A stretch of 64,000 nucleotides of DNA. Source: Sclerotinia nivalis (Eukaryota > Ascomycota > Leotiomycetes > Helotiales > Sclerotiniaceae). The DNA is taken from assembly GCA_029531795.1 (NCBI GenBank), contig JAPEIS010000010.1, positions 2,294,001-2,358,000 of the forward strand, written 5' to 3'. Position 1 is the stretch's first letter; each line of letters begins with the position of its first letter. The notes beneath the pieces are model-generated. The model worked only from the letters and a program-made list of their open reading frames with translations. It was not told where the DNA came from and ran no database searches. Shown piece by piece: positions 1 to 11,289 of this stretch. A program made the translations under genes and the position numbers.

Positions 1-230
1 TATTGTTAAATGTAAAGATGATATTGATCTTTGTAAAGAACTTTATTTTTTTTAGATTGTTTAAAGATTCTTTAATAAGTGGTAATGGGTAATGATCTTG
101 TATTAATAGATTATTTAGAATTTAATAATCGATACAAAATTATAATCCTTTATTAGATTTCTTAATGAACAAAATAAACGAAGTAGAAATGGACGAATTC
201 GAATAATTAGTTTTTTAAAGCGATAAATTT
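1..230 (-). pseudogene. Reverse transcriptase N-terminal relic of N
   Basis: The minus-strand translation contains the gypsy RT block LFIKK-x-LRFYI-Y-ILN followed by RYLLPLI, recognisable beside the better copy in M at 50881-51087. In this family the stretch leads to the catalytic Y-[LV]-D-D box, which here falls beyond the window start. In-frame stops interrupt it. It would have encoded the polymerase that makes cDNA from element RNA in cytoplasmic particles. Start and end are approximate. Confidence 0.65.
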
Positions 231-1166
231 GTTTTGGAATATAAAATAAAGAGTTTCAAATAGTAATTTGGTTCTTTTTTTTTAGATAAATATTGTAATT
301 GTATGATCGATGTGGGGATAGTTTATTAGTGTTTCGTAGGGAGAATATATCAATTCAGGATCGGAATTCCTTAAACAAATTAGATGAAATAGGGTCTTTC
401 CTTTGAGATAGAATATCGTTAATCAGGTTTATAGTAATCTAGAATATCTTGTAATTATAATGAATATATACTATATAGGTTTTTATTGATATAAATATAA
501 TGTTTTTATTTTGAAGAGTATTCAAATGAAAAGGCAGATATACTGGGTAAGCTTTCGATGGGATATTCTACAATACTTTTATATAGGATGATTATAACAA
601 TGTATTACAGAATTTTCGATAGAATTTGTTATCGAATTGAAATATATTAAATGCAAATTCGATATAGGGATTGTACTTTTTTAATTATACTAATTCTAGA
701 ATAATCGAATAATAGATTAGCTCAATAATATAGATTTTTGATTTCTTTTTGTAATGATCATTAATTTGTAGATCGATTAGAATGTAACGATTTATTCGGT
801 TTTCAGACAATATTTTTCTATCGAATTCAATGATTTCGAATAGGATAGGTAATTTGTATATTGGGAGTTTAATAGTTTCAATTCAATTTTGGTTTGCAAA
901 AGTATATCCTTTGTATTTGTTATTCATTATAATATAAGTAGAATAGAATCGATTAAATATCGATAGGATAGTAATAAATAATATCATCAGATTTGCTTAA
1001 TTGTTTATTTCTTCAATGAAAGATAAACTTCGAATTGTAGTGATGAATAGGTATAATATATATAGGGTTTTTGTTTGATAACGATTTATACTAAACGGGC
1101 TTTGTTTCCCAAATTCGAGGAACCGGAAGGGAATAGACTGTATAGTGATATAATATATAGTTGAAT
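231..1166 (-). pseudogene. gag-pol junction of N, protease region
   Basis: By position between the gag zinc knuckle and RT this stretch should carry the aspartic protease. It aligns by eye with the same interval of M (about 51100-52100), for example the shared run around 760-870 against 51660-51790. I could not recognise a D-[ST]-G active site because the translation is heavily broken. No separate gene is seen. Confidence 0.4.
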
Positions 1167-1517
1167 CTAGACAAAGAACGGAACAGGGGATAATAGAATA
1201 GAATTAATAAAACTAATTCTAATTTGTATAGAACGATTATCTGAGAACAAATAATCTTTTATATAGTAATCGATAGATCTACAATAGAAGTATTTCTTTT
1301 GTTTATATCTATTAATATATCTTTGGGAATTGAGATCCATTGGATCTTTAGTAGATATAATTGTAGTAGAAACAATAGATCGGATAATAGTCTTCGAGGA
1401 CGGAACAAGAGTATAATTAATAGGATTCAGGTTTTGAATAGTAATATAAAACAATAAAACGATTGGATTACGATTAAAGTTGATCGATTCTATCAGATAC
1501 AGATAATGATTCTCCAA
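1167..1517 (-). pseudogene. gag nucleocapsid relic of N
   Basis: The 116-residue open stretch ends in a degenerate CCHC zinc knuckle. With C-x2-C-x4-H-x4-C spacing the ligand positions are 76, 79, 84 and 89 and now read Y, C, Y, Y. Cys-to-Tyr (TGT to TAT) and His-to-Tyr (CAT to TAT) are single transitions, G to A and C to T, as expected of RIP. A basic stretch (RYINRYKQKK) precedes the knuckle. The homologous segment in M is 52137-52430. The protein would have packaged element RNA; it cannot do so now. Confidence 0.75.
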
Positions 1518-1841
1518 TGTTTATACGAAAATAGTGAATATATCGGTATTATTTGTAAAAGGTTCAATGATAACAATTTAGTTCTTTAATTTACTTGATA
1601 AAGCTTATTCTAACAGGATAATCAAAATATTGTTGTTATCGGTTATCTCGGTTTCCAATATTAATCTTTGAAACTCAATATAAAAGATATAGAACGATTA
1701 GTTTTTCTATTTCAGATTGATTAAGAGTTTTCGGGTTTCGGTTTGTTTGTTTTAGTTTTTATAAGTTTTTTTTAGTATTTGTAATAGATCTTTATAATCA
1801 GCAAATTTAACAAATTATTCTTTGATATTATATAATCGAAT

Positions 1842-2147
1842 TTATATAGTAACAGATCCAATTAATCTTTCAGTTATGTAAATTAGATAGGAATACAGGG
1901 AAATGAAGTAGTCGGAATTGGTATACATTTTATTCTGTATTTGATCAACAAATCGATCAAGATCGATTTTCGTTTTATCAAATAATATAGAATCAGATAT
2001 CTTTTCATTTAATTGAAGTTTCGATAGAATAGAAGTGGTAATTGGGGTTGTAATAGGAGTCAAAGATAAGAGGTTGGTCAGGTCGGTAGGGGTTAAAATA
2101 GGTAAAACGATAGGGATAGGATGAAATTGAATTAGATAAATAATCAA
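1842..2147 (-). pseudogene. gag N-terminal relic of N
   Basis: Open stretch of 101 residues upstream (on the minus strand) of the zinc-knuckle piece. It holds the gag-like run DRFVDQIQNKMYTNSDYF and leads toward the capsid region of Ty3/gypsy Gag. M has the same segment near 52800-53050, more broken. A Pro/Thr-rich N-terminal part (PITTPITTS) is typical of the linker before capsid. The original ATG is uncertain. Confidence 0.6.
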
Positions 2148-2413
2148 TCTATCGTTTTCCTCTTTTCATTGTATAAATACAGTTTTCTCGATTTATAAAT
2201 CGAAAGTAAGCTTTTGAATTGTAGATTACAGATCGATTATTTCTGTTTTCATTTTTATATTGAATTTGTAAAGAGAGATAAAGTAATAATACTAAATCAC
2301 GGTATCGTTGATTATAACAATAACGAATTCTTCAAGAGAGCTGGGTTGATTAGGCGGATACGGATAGGACGATATCGTAGAAGTATCGGTACAGATAGAT
2401 AAGAGTTATATAG

Positions 2414-2649
2414 TATTATAAAGATAACAAATAGAATAATAGAAATCACTTTTATTAATAAAATGTAGTTCGAAAAACTATATTTCTATAAAAGGAATAT
2501 TTCTTTAAATATATTTGTATATGTTAGGGCTTCGAGCCCTAGCGTTTTTACAGGATACGATCACCGAGTGTGCTCCGCTCGGTGCCGGATCGGGTAGATG
2601 GAGTCTACTAAAGGGGCCGGTCCAGTGACCCGGCCCTGACCCCGTGACA
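2414..2649 (-). repeat. 5' LTR of N (236 bp)
   Basis: On the minus strand the LTR begins TGTCACGGGGTC. Its left ~110 bp match the M LTRs (47902-48114, 53318-53530). The next ~130 bp, 2521-2649, are an unusual G+C-rich segment with three short hairpins (agggct/agccct at 2526, caccgag/ctcggtg near 2562, gggccgg/ccggccc near 2616). In M this middle part is replaced by unrelated sequence, so N is a distinct subfamily. The LTR would supply promoter and polyadenylation signals. Confidence 0.85.
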
Positions 2650-3594
2650 TGAAGATATTGATATAAAGGATTTCGATAATAATATATTAGAATTCATTTT
2701 AGTTCGATTTATTGCTTTTTTCCTTATTATCTTTCAAAATATTATTATTGAATTTAATAATTTTTAAATAAAATATCGTTATCGTTAATAAAAATATATA
2801 CGAAATCACAAAGTTTTTCGAAATATATATAAATAGATCAAATTATTTATTAATCAAGTATATTTAATAAAGTTTTTTATTTTCAATTAAAGATATTATA
2901 ATTTTCTTTTTTAAAATAATTATTTTATTATTTAAATAGAAATTTGTTTTAATAATAATTATTATTAAATCTATAATATTTTACAAATATCGATTTGTAT
3001 TAATACAAATATTGTTTAGTAGAATCGATTTTGTTAAATAATATAAAGATTAGATTATTATTTATATCAAAAAAAATTTTTATATAAGATAATTAAAATT
3101 CAGAATAAAACTGTTATTAATATATTTCTATAAATGATTAATATCAGATTGTTTTTAATCTAAATAAATATTATAATTATATAAATAAAGACAAATAATT
3201 TAATCTTATTTTTAAACACTTCGAAGATATCTTTAAAAAATTGATCTTTTAAAAATTGATTGTTTTTAAAATTAAAGGAAATATATATTTTACTTTTAAT
3301 TCTTTTTAAGATAATAAAAAGTTTAAAAAGAATAAAAAAGGATTCAATTTTGAAAACAATCAGAATATTAATAGAATCTGGAATTGTTTTTGCAAGATAG
3401 AAATTGAATAAAAGAATGATTTTGGATATTATTATCTTGTAAATAATTATTAAATTATAAAGCTAATGTTTATTAATAAATCCAATCTGATATCTAAATG
3501 ATTTTATATTGAATTCGATTTTAAAACAATTAAATATCGAATAAACTTATAATTTTGAGAATATATATATTCTGAATAGATTAAGAAAAAATAA
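2650..3594 (+). pseudogene. copia gag relic (K1)
   Basis: Matches the gag interval of K2 (about 11768-12720) along its length at the DNA level, for example gaagatatt/aataataaaaatatac blocks. Translation is saturated with stops; a run with Trp-Asn-Cys-Phe-Cys near 3385 may be the remnant of a nucleocapsid CCHC box but does not show full spacing. The 5' part of gag is separated from it by element N and lies outside the window. Confidence 0.5.
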
Positions 3595-3981
3595 ATGAAA
3601 TCTAATATCAATTCTTTAGAATATTTATTTAATATTGTTATTTTTGAAATTCAAATCAATCAAATAAAGATTTATTTTATTATTGTAAGGATTTATTATA
3701 TTTTCAATAATATTCTATTCGATAATTATAATACTATATATATCGTAAACGATATTTCTCTTTTTGATGATTATCGATATATATTATTCGATTTTAATGA
3801 TCTTATGAAATCAGATATTATAATTTTTCAAATTCTAAATTATGATATCTGTATAATTAAAAATGTTATTATAAAAAAAGATTATCCTAATAATAATTTC
3901 GTTTTAAATAATATAGTATTTATCTCTAATTTCTATATCAATATTGTTTCGAAAACTCGATTATTGAAAACTAATATATAA
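3595..3981 (+). pseudogene. copia aspartic protease relic (K1)
   Basis: The 128-residue open stretch is the best preserved part of K1. Residues 43-50 (D-N-Y-N-T-I-Y-I) align with the copia protease D-[ST]-G-x-x-H region, with Asp kept and Ser/Gly lost. Residues 107-124 (VLNNIVFISNFYINIVSK) are the typical C-terminal copia protease block ending before the GAG-pre-integrase domain. The homologue in K2 is 12721-13107. The enzyme would have cut the Gag-Pol polyprotein. The stop at 3979 corresponds to a stop in K2 at the same point. Confidence 0.75.
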
Positions 3982-5510
3982 TATTTTGGATATAATTGTA
4001 TTCTCTGTAAAAAAAATTTATAAACAATATTATCATTATTAAATATATTTGTACTGAAAATCTTATATTCTTAGAATATAAACTATTTTCTATTTATTCG
4101 AATATTTTTTTATTTATTCTTATAAATAATACTTTTTTGATATATCCAATTATAAATCATAAAATTAATAAAGTATTTCATTGATTTTTAATCCAATTTT
4201 TTTTAAAGAAAATATAAATGAATTATAATATAAATATTCAAAATATTTAGAAAAGAAAATATTCCAATATCTAGTATTTGTAATACAAAATATTAAGATA
4301 AAAGATATTACTTATATTGAATATATAGATTATATTTATATATATATAAAACAAATAATCTTTTGTATATTAAATGATTATCAATTGTTTCGATTATTTT
4401 ATAAAATCCAATAGAATTTTTTTTACTTCGATAAAAGGTATATAAATACATTATAATTTTTCGTAATCAAAAATATATATAATAAGAAGATTTTCTTGTA
4501 TTTCTTTTATAGAAAGATTTATAATAAAGTGTTTTTTATTATACAATTTTTTTTGGTTTGAATTCATTATAAATATAATTTAATAATTGTAAAGATCAAA
4601 TAGGATAACGATATATTTATTATTGGGATTATAAGGGCTTTATTCTTCAAAAAATGAATTAAATAAAAAGATATTGAATTTGAATTATCCTTTTTTGATA
4701 TATATAAATCTAATAAAGAATCAAAATATATAAAGCAAGAAATAATCATTAAACAAATCAAAATGCAAATTATATCAGATTTATTAAGCAAATTGTAGAT
4801 AGAAATAATACAAATTGTAATCTATTTATATAATATAAGTTTTTTGAAGATCAAATCCTTCAAATTTTTAAATAAAGTATTCAATATAGTTCTGTAATTA
4901 TTTTTACAAAATAATCCTTTATTTATAAAAAAAATATTTAATAATCTTTATTCTAATTGAAATAGAATTTACAAATATAGATATAAAGTTTATTTTTTGA
5001 ATAAGAACAAAGAGATTGAAATCAATAGGAAATGATATAAAACCAATCCTCGAATATATATTGGATATTTGACAGATTATATTCCAAATATATTAATTTA
5101 TTGTATATAAATATTCAAATTCAATAGAGTTATTATTATTCGAAACATTATATTTATTATATAGATTCTATTAATTAAATACTCGATATTTATAATACAG
5201 AAAAGTTTAAGCAATTTGCAAAAGTCTTTAATATATAGGATTATATCGAAATAGATAAAATAATCATTCAATACGAGAATAATCGTAATGATTTCATTTA
5301 TTTATTTACTTTCATTAATCGAAGAATTTTTGACTTATTTATTAAATATATTTCAGATCCATTACTTATAAATGAATTGAGTTTGAGGGTGGAAATAGAT
5401 TTAAAGAGTGATAATAGGAATATAAAAGTCGATATAGGATTATTTAATTCATTATTTAATTTTTCAGATGATAATAATAGAGTATATAATAGAGATATAT
5501 AAATATCATC
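3982..5510 (+). pseudogene. copia integrase relic (K1)
   Basis: Follows the protease directly, as in Ty1/copia. The GAG-pre-integrase and HHCC region is about 3982-4300; the DDE catalytic core and the C-terminal extension follow to about 5510. Recognition is by alignment with K2, where the same interval shows the core-end block AVIYLYNINP. The last part (about 5385-5495, translating to VEIDLKSDNRN) is the integrase-RT spacer and is present a second time at 8050-8165. Many stops. Confidence 0.6.
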
Positions 5511-6567
5511 TACAAAATATTTGAAACTCTATTAGTGATAATAGCTGGCTGTTGTCTTTATTATTTTGTTTGTTTTAAAAATCATAGATCGATTTTTTTG
5601 TTATTATTGTTTTATTATATAAATTTATTGTCTTTATTGTTATGCTATATAAATCCATTGTCCTTATTGTTCTATTATATGAATCTGTTTTTCCGATATT
5701 ATCCCGAAAATTTTCTTTATCTTATTTTTTATCTATTAAATAATTATATATAAAATTGATATAGATTAATGAGATAATATATCCATTATTCCTAGTTTAA
5801 CAGACAAACATTATAGTTAATATAATATACTACTATTGTTAAAGGCTATATTATATATATAAGTATTTTTGATATATTTATAGTAGTTTTGTATATTATA
5901 TATATCAAACGATTATAATATATAAAATTGTTTATATTCATTTCAGAATTGTTATATATAAAAGAGTTTATAATACTTTTATAAAAGAAAATTATATTAT
6001 ATTTAATATAAAGTATATATATTAGATAATACTACAAATTGTTTTATATACAAAAAGGTATCTTTATCATTATAAAAAAAGAATAACTTTAATAGATCTT
6101 TTATTGCAAAATATATAAATTAGATGTTTTAATTATTATATCTATATAAAATACTTTTCATTAAAAATACTTAAATTTAGAATACTTTTATCAATTATCT
6201 TCTTCTTTTTTTATTTTTTTTTATAATATTATTTATAGTTTTTTTGGCAAGTTATTAATATTCTTAAAACTTTTTTATTTTTTTGGTTAATTATAATCTT
6301 CAAATCTTCATTATTTTTGTAAAGATTATTATTATAATCTTTTTTAAATCAATCTGATATATAATTAATTACAGATCCTACAATAATCACTTTAATATTA
6401 AAGAATTGAATTTCTTTAGCTAATATACAATAAAACTTTTCATTTAATTGTAAAAATTTATTATCTAAATATATATCGATATTGTTTCGTTCAAAAAAGT
6501 ATTTAGATCAATTAGAGTACTTTTAATAAAAGTCTCTTCGATTATTATTTGGTATATTTACAATTCA

Positions 6568-6846
6568 TTAAACAAATCGATTATTTCCATTTATCTTATA
6601 TAATCTATATTTTTGTAATTTAGTTACAAAGCTTGAATATTTTGTTAAAATAAAGAATATCGAGAATCTAAAATTAGAATATTCGCTAAAGTTAGTACCT
6701 TTTTTATTATCCTGTATATATATATTACAATAAACAAAAGGATCTTCAATATCGTTGAAAAGATTCGAATATAATAAATAAGGTAGTTTATATTCATTAT
6801 TTGTAGATTTGTATTTAATAGTAGTATTAGCTAGAATTATTTCCAA
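6568..6846 (-). CDS. Unrecognised 92-residue open frame
   Basis: I do not recognise this protein. It is an uninterrupted minus-strand frame rich in Tyr, Asn and aromatic residues, with a Lys/Tyr-rich C-terminus, no signal peptide and no clear membrane segment. It stands out because open frames this long are scarce here and it does not lie antisense to a recognised gene. Further minus-strand reading to its right gives helical Gln/Glu-rich sequence, which would suit a gag or transposase-associated protein, but that is a guess. Chance openness in AT-rich DNA is possible. Confidence 0.25.
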   Translation of the reverse strand: MEIILANTTIKYKSTNNEYKLPYLLYSNLFNDIEDPFVYCNIYIQDNKKGTNFSEYSNFRFSIFFILTKYSSFVTKLQKYRLYKINGNNRFV

Positions 6847-7125
6847 GTTTCTAGTAAATATAATTTCGAAAAAAGTAATGGAAAGATTAAAGAAAGAATT
6901 GAAGGGATAATTAAAGAAAAAATATTATAAACCTATTAGCTTATACTTCAGCTTGTATTAACTGAGAATTTGCCTGTTCAGCTTCTATCATTTCATTTCC
7001 TATCAGTTCAATCTGTATTAGTCTAATCTCTATTATAGTATTTATTGAAGCATCTATTGATTGAATATCTGATGTTTGCTTTTTTTCTTTTTAAGAGATA
7101 ATATTAATAGATTTTGTAATTGTAT

Positions 7126-7425
7126 AAAAGAATAAAATAGATATATATTTTCTTGTTATTATTGTTGATATAAGGGATTTCCGATTGTTATAAAGTATTA
7201 ATATAAGTTTAAAAGAATAAAGTAAATATATATTTTTTCGTCGTTGTTATTATTAATATAAATGATCTTCGATTATTATAAAGTATTAATATAAACTCAA
7301 AAGAATAAAGTAGATATATACCTTTTTGCTATTGTTGTTATTGATATAAATGATCTTCGATTGCTACAAAGTATTAATATATTAAATTCAAAAGAATAAA
7401 ATAAATATATATCTTCTTATTATTA
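7126..7425. repeat. Tandem repeat, about 85-91 bp unit, 3.4 copies
   Basis: Units begin with aaaagaataaa at 7126, 7211, 7299 and 7390. Each continues with a ttgttattattg-like run, then gatcttcgattattataaag and attaatata. Copies differ mainly by transitions. The fourth is partial. Confidence 0.8.
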
Positions 7426-7997
7426 TTGTTTGAATTCTTGATATATTTCCTTATTATTATAATCGTTATAATATATATCATTGTCGTTATTATTATTATC
7501 AGAATTATAAGAATATACTTCTATTTTCAAAATATAAATATCAATATCAAAATCATCTTCAAAATCAGAAAGTATATTTTCAATCTTGTTTAGTATAAAT
7601 ATACTATATTTATTCTTTATTGAATTAATTATTCGAATTAGTTTTGTTTCAATCTTTTTAAAACAAACTTCTTATCGATCAATAAATTTTAAAGTTTTCC
7701 AGATATTATAAATAGATTTATATAAATCTATATTCATGTCAATATTTTGTATATTATTATAAGGATTCTCTCAATTTTCATAAACTTTTTGTTATTTGAT
7801 TATTAAATTGATTTATAGTTTTAATATTATTAGAATAATTATTAATTGAATACTTAATATATTCTATCATTATATATATAACTAATATAATAATATAATA
7901 TACAATCTTTCTTTATATAGATATCAGAAAACCAATAATATAGTTTAATCGATCAATAAAATTCTTTGTATTAAAAAAGAATCGTTCGATGATATAA

Positions 7998-10695
7998 TTG
8001 ATAAACAAAAACTCTTAATTTAAATCCTTTACTATTTACAAACGAACTGGATTTGGGAATAGAAGTAAATCTGGAAAATGATAATAATAATACAGAATCC
8101 GGTTTAGGATTATCTAATTCATATAATCCTTTAGATAACAACAATGAAACAAACAATAGAAATATACAAACGCTAATTGATCTTTCTATTAGAAAGATCG
8201 AAAATGCTGATTCTATTATTAAAGAGCAATTACATTTTACAAATAAAGATACTAATATTGTTTAAAAGGATATTTGTAATGATAATTCGAATCCCAATCT
8301 TACAAAATATATTGATATAAGAAATATAGAATTTAAATCTATTGATTATACTACTAAAGTTTTTTACAATGAATACGAAAATGATTTAGAATCTTTTTCA
8401 ATCGATCAATTATAATATTCCAAAAGGAAACAAATACATTAATACAATCAATCAGAATATACTATAAAGGAAATCTAATTATCGAAAAGATTACTACACT
8501 TTATATTGTTTTTTCGATAAATTTATTAAAGATTCGCAGATTTATAATTTTAAAAGGATATCAAACAGAATTTGTTTTATAAAGATTGAAATATTCAGAA
8601 TTTAAATCAATCTATTTGAGTTTCAATCATTCGATTATCAATCGGAATCATTTCTTTTTCAATATCGTATTTCAGAATAATTAATATATATTCGAAGACA
8701 ATTGTATATATAATAATATTACCAAAGAAATAATCTCAATATTAGATTCTATATAAAAATCGTTATTATAAAAAAAAACAGATTCATTAAAATTAAACTA
8801 TTTCAACGATTTTCATTCTACTTTTTGATCCGATCAAACTAGAATAAATAATATAAAAAAACATTTCCAATTTGTAATAATTCATAATATAATCATTATT
8901 GGAATTGAAATAAGATTATTATTATTATCTATTTAGTTTACTATTAATAAATTATAGATAATATCTTTTCTTCGAATTTACATTTTTGCAATTCGAAAAT
9001 TATTCTATTTTTATCATTAATTAAAAAATTACCAAATGAAATATTAATTCAAACAGGATTACGATTTTGAAATTAATAATCTTAAAACTAAAAATACCTA
9101 ATATAAAATCGATTCCGGATCGGAATTTATAAAACCAATTCCTTTTCAATAAATATTTATATACAAATACAATAATTAAAATCTAATTATTTATTATTGT
9201 TTTCATTTAATAATACAAAAAGATCTTCAAACTAAAAATATAATTGAAATTATTTATATTACTATATTTGCTAATCAATCATTCCGAATCATTATAACAA
9301 TTATAACCAAATACAATTTCGAAACAATATAATATAATCAATATTTTTATCGATACTTTATATAATCCTTTTGATACTTCAATTATATATTATCTTTCTA
9401 ATAATTACAAAATCCTTAATAAATATATTATTATCGATCAAATATTATATAATCTTTGTGATTCTTTTACAATATAGTTTAGAGATTTCATTCGAATATT
9501 CGAAAAATTAAAACTAATATAATATAAAAAGAAACTATATCTTTATATCAATTCAGAATATATTATCATTATTTTATTCTTTATAGATGATATTCAGATT
9601 ATATATTATAAGAACGAATTAGCTATTACAAAAATCATCAAAAAAATCAAAATTGTATACAAACTATATAATCTTGGAAATACAAAATGATTTCTAGGAA
9701 TATATATCTTTTATAATCGATCCAAGAAAAAGATATAATTAGTTTATAATATATATATTGAAAAGATTGCTAAGAAATTTAAAACAACAAATGGAATTAT
9801 ATATATATTATTTCCTATAATAGTATTTCGGAAAAATTCAGATCAAATTCTTATATATATAATCAAATTATATCAGAAGAAAATAGAATCAATTCTATAT
9901 ATTACGATTACAATAAAAACAAATGTTTTATTCGCTATCTCACAATTGAATTATTACTTGATCAATTGATTAATCGAATATATAAAAACTATTAATTATT
10001 ATCTTGAATATCTCTAGAATATAAAGTTTCTTATAATACAATATAATGATGATTAGATACTACAACTTTTCGTTTTTTCAAATACTTCTTTCATAGATGA
10101 TTTTAATATTTATAAATCATTCCAAAAATATATTATATTTCTTTTCGATAACTTAATTGTATAGAAAGCATCTAAGTAGGATATCATAATTACTTCAACT
10201 ATTGAAATTGAACTACTCGATATCAAATATATATCAAAAGAAACTATAACAACTTTATATTTTCTAAAAGAAATCGATTTTGTAATGAAAGAATCTATAT
10301 CAGAAAACCTATGAATATGATAATGAATAATATAAACCACTCCACCAGGAAGCCGGCGTAAGGAATCGAACCTAAATAGTATTATATTTCATATCGGATA
10401 ACAATATCAATATTCTATAATAATCAATAGATAATCAAATTAATAATTAATAAAAATAAACGAATAACTATAAAGCTCAAATATATCAATATATAAAATA
10501 TATAATTACAATAGAAATACTCAAAAGGGAGCTTTTATATAATCTACTTTTCAATTATTAATATAATAATCAATAAACTCATTAAGAACTTTATATAATA
10601 AAAGTTTAAACATTTCTGCTTTTTTCTGAATCTATAGAATATTAACAATAATATTATAGAAATTGAATAAAAATAATCACAAACCATTTACTATA
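7998..10695 (+). pseudogene. copia spacer, reverse transcriptase and RNase H relic (K1)
   Basis: Begins with the integrase-RT spacer (best frame 8053-8265, the counterpart of K2 14524-14886), then RT (about 8700-10000) and RNase H (about 10000-10680). Recognisable RT landmarks on the + strand are a region matching the YSLYDSPAI-x-FRDF block of K2 and a later K-x-FLGIYI-like stretch near 9690. A 107-bp insertion interrupts RNase H at 10303-10409. Sequence up to 10695 matches the K2 3' untranslated region. Stops throughout. Confidence 0.65.
10303..10409 (-). other. 107-bp insertion with tRNA-like internal promoter boxes
   Basis: Absent from the same RNase H site in K2 (16790) and in K3 (19480 region), so it is a discrete insertion; atatca occurs on both sides and may be its TSD. 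On the minus strand it holds GGTTCGATTCC, an exact match to the RNA polymerase III box B consensus, followed by CCTTA and CGCCGGC as in a tRNA T-arm and acceptor strand. A box A-like TGGTGGAGTGG lies 3' of it, not 5', so this is not a complete ordinary tRNA gene. It could be a tRNA-derived SINE fragment or the junction of two tRNA halves. Confidence 0.5.
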
Positions 10696-10904
10696 TATCA
10701 CGAGATAGTATAATCATAGAGTATGTTGAAGGGATCAAAGAGAAGATGGTTCTATTGAAGTGATAAAGTTAAATATCTAATTGAATAAAAACTTGTTGAA
10801 TGATTTGTTCTCGATTCTATTCATCGAAGGTTGTATATATAGACTAGATCCTCGTTATCTAATTGACGAAATATATCAATGAGGTATGATTTCTTATAAT
10901 ATTA
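10696..10904 (-). repeat. 3' LTR of K3, left fragment
   Basis: Reverse complement of the second half of the copia K LTR: it opens tatcacgagatagtat and runs through a block shared with 17780-17905 inverted. Interrupted at 10904 by K2; attat at 10900-10904 is repeated at 17906-17910. Together with 17911-18099 it makes a 398-bp LTR. Confidence 0.88.
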
Positions 10905-11289
10905 TTGTCACGGGTAATCATATGTTATCTAAATCATATATAAATAATCTATGATCAATATATTATCGCTTTCCTATATCATTTATATCGTATGATTATT
11001 GTATGTTTTCTTATATCATTTGTATTCAAACTATTCTAAATCTTTGGTTATCCTTACGATTAATCAAGATGATTCTAATATAATATTATTAGAAATCATA
11101 CCTCAATAACGCATCTCATCAGATAGATAATGAACATTTAGTTTATATATACAACCCTCGATTGTTAGGATCGAGGGCAAATCATTTAACAAGTTTTTAT
11201 TAAATTAATTATTTAATTTTATCACTTCAATAGAATTATCTTCTCCCTGATCCCTTCAATATGTTTTGTGATTATATTATTTTGTAATA
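10905..11289 (+). repeat. 5' LTR of K2 (385 bp)
   Basis: Starts TGTCACGGGTAATC and ends TTTTGTAATA. Matches the 3' LTR at 17522-17905 over its whole length with mainly transition differences. A conserved inner segment (tcttctccctgatccc) recurs in every K LTR in the window, including 60905-61015. Confidence 0.92.

Larger units (their letters stand above)
1..2649 (-). mobile_element. Ty3/gypsy element N, 5' part, cut by window start
   Basis: Element in minus orientation: the 5' LTR is at the right (2414-2649) and gag then reverse transcriptase follow leftward until the window ends. It is the same family as M (47902-53530). Reverse transcriptase, gag and LTR positions in N and M stay colinear over about 2.4 kb (offset about 50.9 kb), though the middle of the LTR differs. 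The 5 bp to its right, tgaag, belong to copia sequence: K2 reads aatgaagatatt at the matching point. N therefore inserted into the gag region of K1. Its other edge and TSD lie outside the window. Stops and missense changes show it is dead. Confidence 0.85.
5511..7997. other. Unassigned 2.5-kb block inside K1
   Basis: Not matched by K2, K3 or any gypsy element in the window. The left half (about 5760-6300) is low-complexity AT sequence. The right half holds a minus-strand open stretch (6568-6846), a region on the same strand translating to a helical run (QSIDASINTIIEIRLIQIEL, about 6960-7070), and a tandem repeat (7126-7425). I see no LTR, terminal inverted repeat or known domain. It is flanked by duplicated copia spacer sequence rather than by a short TSD. 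Confidence 0.4.
2650..10695 (+). mobile_element. Ty1/copia element K1 (main part)
   Basis: Plus-oriented copia relic with protease, integrase, reverse transcriptase and RNase H in Ty1/copia order (integrase before RT). It starts at the edge of inserted N, so its 5' LTR is left of the window. It is broken at 10695, where K3 is inserted. A plus-strand copia LTR remnant at 60905-61015 is best read as its 3' LTR. The element is not colinear with K2: a 2.5-kb block (5511-7997) flanked by a duplicated copia stretch lies inside, so it may be a fusion of two copies. Confidence 0.75.

Noticed and set aside
4567..4791. Minus-strand frame resembling a small membrane protein (Ile/Leu-rich)
   Set aside because: It lies opposite copia integrase sequence of K1 that aligns with K2. 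The hydrophobic look comes from AT-rich codons.
5535..5753. Plus-strand hydrophobic 72-residue frame with a repeat (YYINLLSLL, YINPLSLLF)
   Set aside because: Tandem duplication of a short AT-rich run; no start context, no homologue in other copies. Kept only as part of the unassigned block.
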